Of a stretch of 8,485 bases of DNA, positions 6,649 through 8,485 are shown in pieces. The DNA is from Clostridiales bacterium (GTDB lineage Bacteria > Bacillota > Clostridia > Oscillospirales > Oscillospiraceae). How positions within the stretch are numbered: the first letter of the stretch is position 1; each line of letters starts with the position of its first letter. Under the pieces are notes generated by a model. It worked only from the letters and a program-made list of their open reading frames with translations, made no database searches and was not told where the DNA came from. The translations under genes and the position numbers were made by a program. The stretch covers positions 1-8,485 of the forward strand of contig JAJQAS010000200.1 of assembly GCA_021203685.1 (NCBI GenBank), read 5' to 3'.

Positions 6649-7609
6649 TATGCTTTCTCCTTTCTGCCGGCTGCTCCGGCGCATACTGTTCCAATACTTC
6701 CTGCGGGATGCGGTCAAGGATCTCCACCGCCTGAGCGTAGTCCCGTTCCATTTGCAGGACCTGCATCTGCCGGAGGACACTCTCCCTGCCCTGCTCAGTG
6801 AGGGCGGCGTTCGCCTCTTTCAGCCCTGCGTTCTCCGTCCTCAGGTCGTCAAAACCTCGGCGGTAAGTGTCCAGTTCGCTACGCATTTTCGTTACGGCGG
6901 GCAGATACCGATCCAGCAGCACACACAGCTCCTTCGACTTGGCTCTGGCGTTCAGCGGAGTGATACTCTCGATGATCTCCTGAATCTTCCTGCGCTGCTT
7001 CAACAGCCGGGTCATCTGCTTGTAAAGCTGGGGTGGAATGTGCTCCCGTCCGGTCTGGCTGGCGCTCTCGCCCCGCTCCAGCTCCGGGTATTTGCGGACC
7101 ATGTGGCTCCAGAACTCGTCCTGCCACCAGGTCAGCTTTTTCTTGTTGCCCACGATGTCCTTGGCGGACAGCCTGCCATCCTCTGTCAGCGGGACAAAAG
7201 AAAGGTGCATATGGGGCGTTTTCTCGTCCATATGCACCACGGCGGATAGAATGGTTTTGGGGTTCTGATGGGCCTGAATAAAGTCCAGGGCGTGCTGGAA
7301 GTAGGCTCTCACCTCTGCTTTTGACTTGCCCTTGAAAAACGACCGGCTGGCGGTGACCAGCGCCTCCACCACCCGAACGCTGTCCTTTCGGGTGCGGCAC
7401 CCGGCCTCGGCAATTTGCCGCTCCGCTTCGGCGCGGTACTTTCGCTCTGGTGTGACCAGATGAAAGTTCAGGTGGCTGCGGCTTGTGTCCACATCAGGGT
7501 TACTGGCGTACTTCTCTTTGGTGCGCTCATTATGGGCCTCGATCCTGCTGATTTCCGGCCCTTTGTACTTGGCAAAGCGCAGGATGGCCTACTGCTTTTT
7601 CCCAGCCAT
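6635..7609 (-). CDS. MobV/Pre-family relaxase (TnpZ-like) with an in-frame TAG at codon 7
   Basis: MobV relaxases nick oriT and lead the strand during mobilization. From ATG 7609 the frame reads MAGKKQ, TAG (7591-7589), then AILRFAKYKG, RIEAHNERTKEKYASNPDVD, SRSHLNFHLV. Motif I (AHNER, His26, the expected catalytic residue), SRSHLN (43-48) and HMDEKTPHMH (126-135, metal-binding) are all intact; a coiled-coil-like tail follows to residue 324. The stretch after the stop has no ATG, GTG or TTG before His26. The first usable start, GTG at 7492, would remove motif I and has no ribosome binding site. ATG 7609 has GAGGG 8 nt upstream and is 5 nt from the HTH gene's stop, so it is clearly the ancestral start. 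The likely original codon 7 was TAC or TAT. The gene is therefore either disrupted by a nonsense mutation, read through at low level, or affected by a sequence error. It is shorter than many MobV proteins. Confidence 0.85.
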
Positions 7610-7614
7610 TACCG

Positions 7615-7833
7615 CTACCCTCGCTTTCGCTGCCAGACCAATTCGTACCCCAGCACATCGGCAAGCTGTACGGCTTCCCGATACCGCAGGGACTCCCGCT
7701 GGAGCTTGTTGGATAGGTTGGACACGCTGTCCGACCAGTCGTACTCGTCGGCCAGCAGGTCAACGACTTCCTGCATGGTCATGCCCTGGCGTACGATGTA
7801 CGCCTTGATTTCGTTTCGCATATCGGACTTCAT
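7615..7833 (-). CDS. Small HTH-like DNA-binding protein (XRE/DUF6471-like)
   Basis: 72 aa. MRNEIKAYIVRQGMTMQEVVDLLADEYDW...SVSNLSNKLQRESLRYREAVQLADVLGYEL has the layout of a Cro/XRE-type helix-turn-helix: a helix, the MTMQEVVDLLA turn region, then SNLSNKL as the recognition-helix region, and RYREAVQLADVLGYEL as the last helix. It resembles the DUF6471-type small proteins. GGAGG is 9 nt before the ATG. Its TAG stop is 5 nt before the relaxase start, so the two are co-translated. A role as autorepressor of the mobilization genes or as a relaxosome accessory protein binding the repeats upstream (7855-8096) is inferred from position. No convincing promoter was found directly upstream. Confidence 0.8.
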   Translation of the reverse strand: MKSDMRNEIKAYIVRQGMTMQEVVDLLADEYDWSDSVSNLSNKLQRESLRYREAVQLADVLGYELVWQRKRG

Positions 7834-7854
7834 ACTGTAAAACCTCCATTCTTT

Positions 7855-8096
7855 CGTGAAATTTGTTCGTAAACTGGTGATGTCGGCTCACGGATTGGCA
7901 AAATAGTTTCTGTTCGTAATATTCGCTCCTTTTTCCCTCCATGAAGCCTCGCTTACAAGCGTGTCTGTTCCATTTTCCTGTTTCGAGTGGAATCTGCCGG
8001 AACCGCAGGAACTGTCGTAAACCCGTGAAGTTGCTTCACGGCCCGGTAAATCACGGAATTGAGAACCCTGTGCAGTTTGCCGTGAGCCTTTTCACG
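7855..8096. repeat. Cluster of CGTGA/TCACG pentamers (candidate operator/oriT repeats)
   Basis: Seven copies occur within 242 bases: CGTGA at 7855-7859, 8024-8028 and 8081-8085; TCACG at 7888-7892, 8036-8040, 8051-8055 and 8092-8096. About half a copy would be expected by chance. GTTCGTAA also occurs twice (7865-7872, 7912-7919), with a related TGTCGTAA ending at 8020. Two of the pentamers form the hairpin at 8023-8041. Confidence 0.5.
8023..8041. repeat. Perfect 8-bp hairpin, candidate oriT element
   Basis: CCGTGAAG (8023-8030), loop TTG, CTTCACGG (8034-8041). It lies 190 bases upstream of the HTH gene. A short hairpin of this type is what relaxases recognise next to the nick site, but it could also be an operator. 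Confidence 0.5.
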
Positions 8097-8185
8097 AATC
8101 TCACAACCATTGATTCAGGCCCCTGCATTTCAGCTTTCTGATGAGCCGGACATTCAGGACTGTCTGTCACACGGAATCCAAACCC

Positions 8186-8234
8186 GCTGTACGGTGTACG
8201 CTGTACGAGGGGCGTACACCGTACAGCGTACAGC
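8186..8234. repeat. 49-bp hairpin made of six TGTACGN heptamers, three in each direction
   Basis: The left arm (8186-8207) is TGTACGG, TGTACGC and TGTACGA in tandem. The loop is AGGGG (8208-8212). The right arm (8213-8234) has GCGTACA, CCGTACA and GCGTACA. The 22-bp arms are complementary at 20 of 22 positions. It is both a direct-repeat array and a hairpin, so it could bind a protein cooperatively (iteron-like) or extrude as a cruciform. There is no T-run, so it is not a typical terminator. Confidence 0.85.
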
Positions 8235-8457
8235 AGAAAGAAACTCCACATGAAAACAGCCGGGGTCACTTCCCAGGAAGGAACTCCTCCCCCCCTCTGC
8301 CGCAGGATGCGGCGCTCTGTTCTCTGTTGTGCGTTCATTTCGCAAGCCTCCCTTCACAAGTTATGTGCAGGAAGAAAATACCAGGAGGCTCAGGCGAATC
8401 TTGCTTGTGTTTACTGAATTCCTTCATCTATTTAGACAATATGTAATGACCTCCGAT

Positions 8458-8485
8458 TTGTAGAGACGTGGATTTACCTGTATAA
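8458..8485 (+). promoter_or_regulatory. Possible promoter reading out of the window (truncated)
   Basis: TTGTAG (8458-8463), 17 nt, then TATAA at the last five bases; the sixth base of the -10 is outside the window. The surrounding stretch (8400-8485) is more AT-rich than the rest. The -35 is a modest match. Confidence 0.25.

Larger units (their letters stand above)
4443..8485. mobile_element. Tn4451-like integrative and mobilizable element (boundaries approximate)
   Basis: A large serine recombinase, a MobV/Pre relaxase, a small HTH-like protein and a small helical protein lie in a row on the minus strand with no host-type gene between them. Tn4451 of Clostridium likewise couples a large resolvase-type recombinase (TnpX) to a MobV-family protein (TnpZ). 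The recombinase usually sits near one end, so the left junction is probably between its stop (4581) and the yoaK promoter (4438). The right junction is not recognised and may lie beyond the window. Serine-recombinase elements leave only a two-base duplication, so the ends cannot be fixed from one sequence. No resistance or other cargo gene is seen. Confidence 0.75.
7834..8485. other. Long non-coding region upstream of the mobilization genes; candidate oriT and control region
   Basis: About 650 bases hold no convincing gene on either strand. The open frames here run through inverted repeats and have no protein-like pattern. What it does hold are clustered CGTGA/TCACG pentamers, a perfect 8-bp hairpin, a 49-bp heptamer-based hairpin, a 6-bp hairpin (8299-8313) and a run of seven C (8289-8295). 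Relaxases of this kind act at an oriT with inverted repeats usually near their own gene, so the oriT is most likely here; no nick-site consensus was recognised with confidence. Confidence 0.55.

Noticed and set aside
3507..7919. Shared GTAATATTCG upstream of etfB and of the HTH gene as a common operator
   Set aside because: A 10-base match between two places in 8.5 kb is expected by chance many times, and it is not palindromic or repeated elsewhere.
7760..7942. A 60-codon minus-strand frame overlapping the HTH gene
   Set aside because: It passes through the ribosome binding site of the HTH gene, overlaps its coding part out of frame, and has poor start spacing.
8141..8446. Plus-strand 101-codon frame and minus 8154-8357 frame
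   Set aside because: Both are translations of the heptamer hairpin and its flanks, with repeats giving patterns like AVRCT/PYS; they have no start signal or domain.
1..8485. CRISPR arrays, tRNA or rRNA genes
   Set aside because: No regularly spaced repeats, cloverleaf-like sequence or rRNA segments were seen on either strand.

Overview
This is a GC-rich window in which every convincing gene lies on the minus strand. Gene content and style (an electron-confurcating lactate dehydrogenase with a ferredoxin-type EtfA, strong AGGAGG ribosome binding sites, and a large serine recombinase with a MobV relaxase) point to an anaerobic, GC-rich Clostridia bacterium, possibly a gut Oscillospiraceae-type organism. 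That placement is inference; there is no rRNA or marker gene here.

Region 1 (1-3381, transcribed right to left) is a three-gene operon: etfB (3381-2593), etfA with two N-terminal [4Fe-4S] motifs (2577-1387), and a GlcD/LctD-type FAD-linked 2-hydroxyacid dehydrogenase (1383 to beyond the left edge). Gene order and domain make-up match the lctBCD cluster of Acetobacterium woodii, whose product oxidises lactate with NAD+ by coupling it to oxidation of reduced ferredoxin. A promoter with an extended -10, a weak -35 and phased A-tracts precedes it, with a small hairpin in the leader.

Region 2 (3549-4438) is a monocistronic YoaK/DUF1275 membrane protein gene with a clear promoter (TTGCAC-17-TATGAT) and an intrinsic terminator that separates it from the lct operon.

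Region 3 (about 4450 to the right edge or beyond) is most of a compact integrative and mobilizable element of the Tn4451 type. Right to left it holds a long non-coding stretch rich in inverted repeats (7834-8485), a small HTH-like protein, a MobV relaxase, a small acidic/basic helical protein, tandem hairpins, and a large serine recombinase with its own consensus promoter. No cargo gene is visible. The outer right end is not in view, and the left end probably lies in the 4443-4580 gap.

The most unusual points are these. The relaxase reading frame has an in-frame TAG at codon 7, upstream of its catalytic histidine, with no good restart codon before that histidine. A 49-bp hairpin at 8186-8234 is built from six copies of a TGTACGN heptamer, three in each direction. 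CGTGA/TCACG pentamers cluster in the presumed oriT/operator region. The recombinase promoter has its -35 box inside a perfect inverted repeat.
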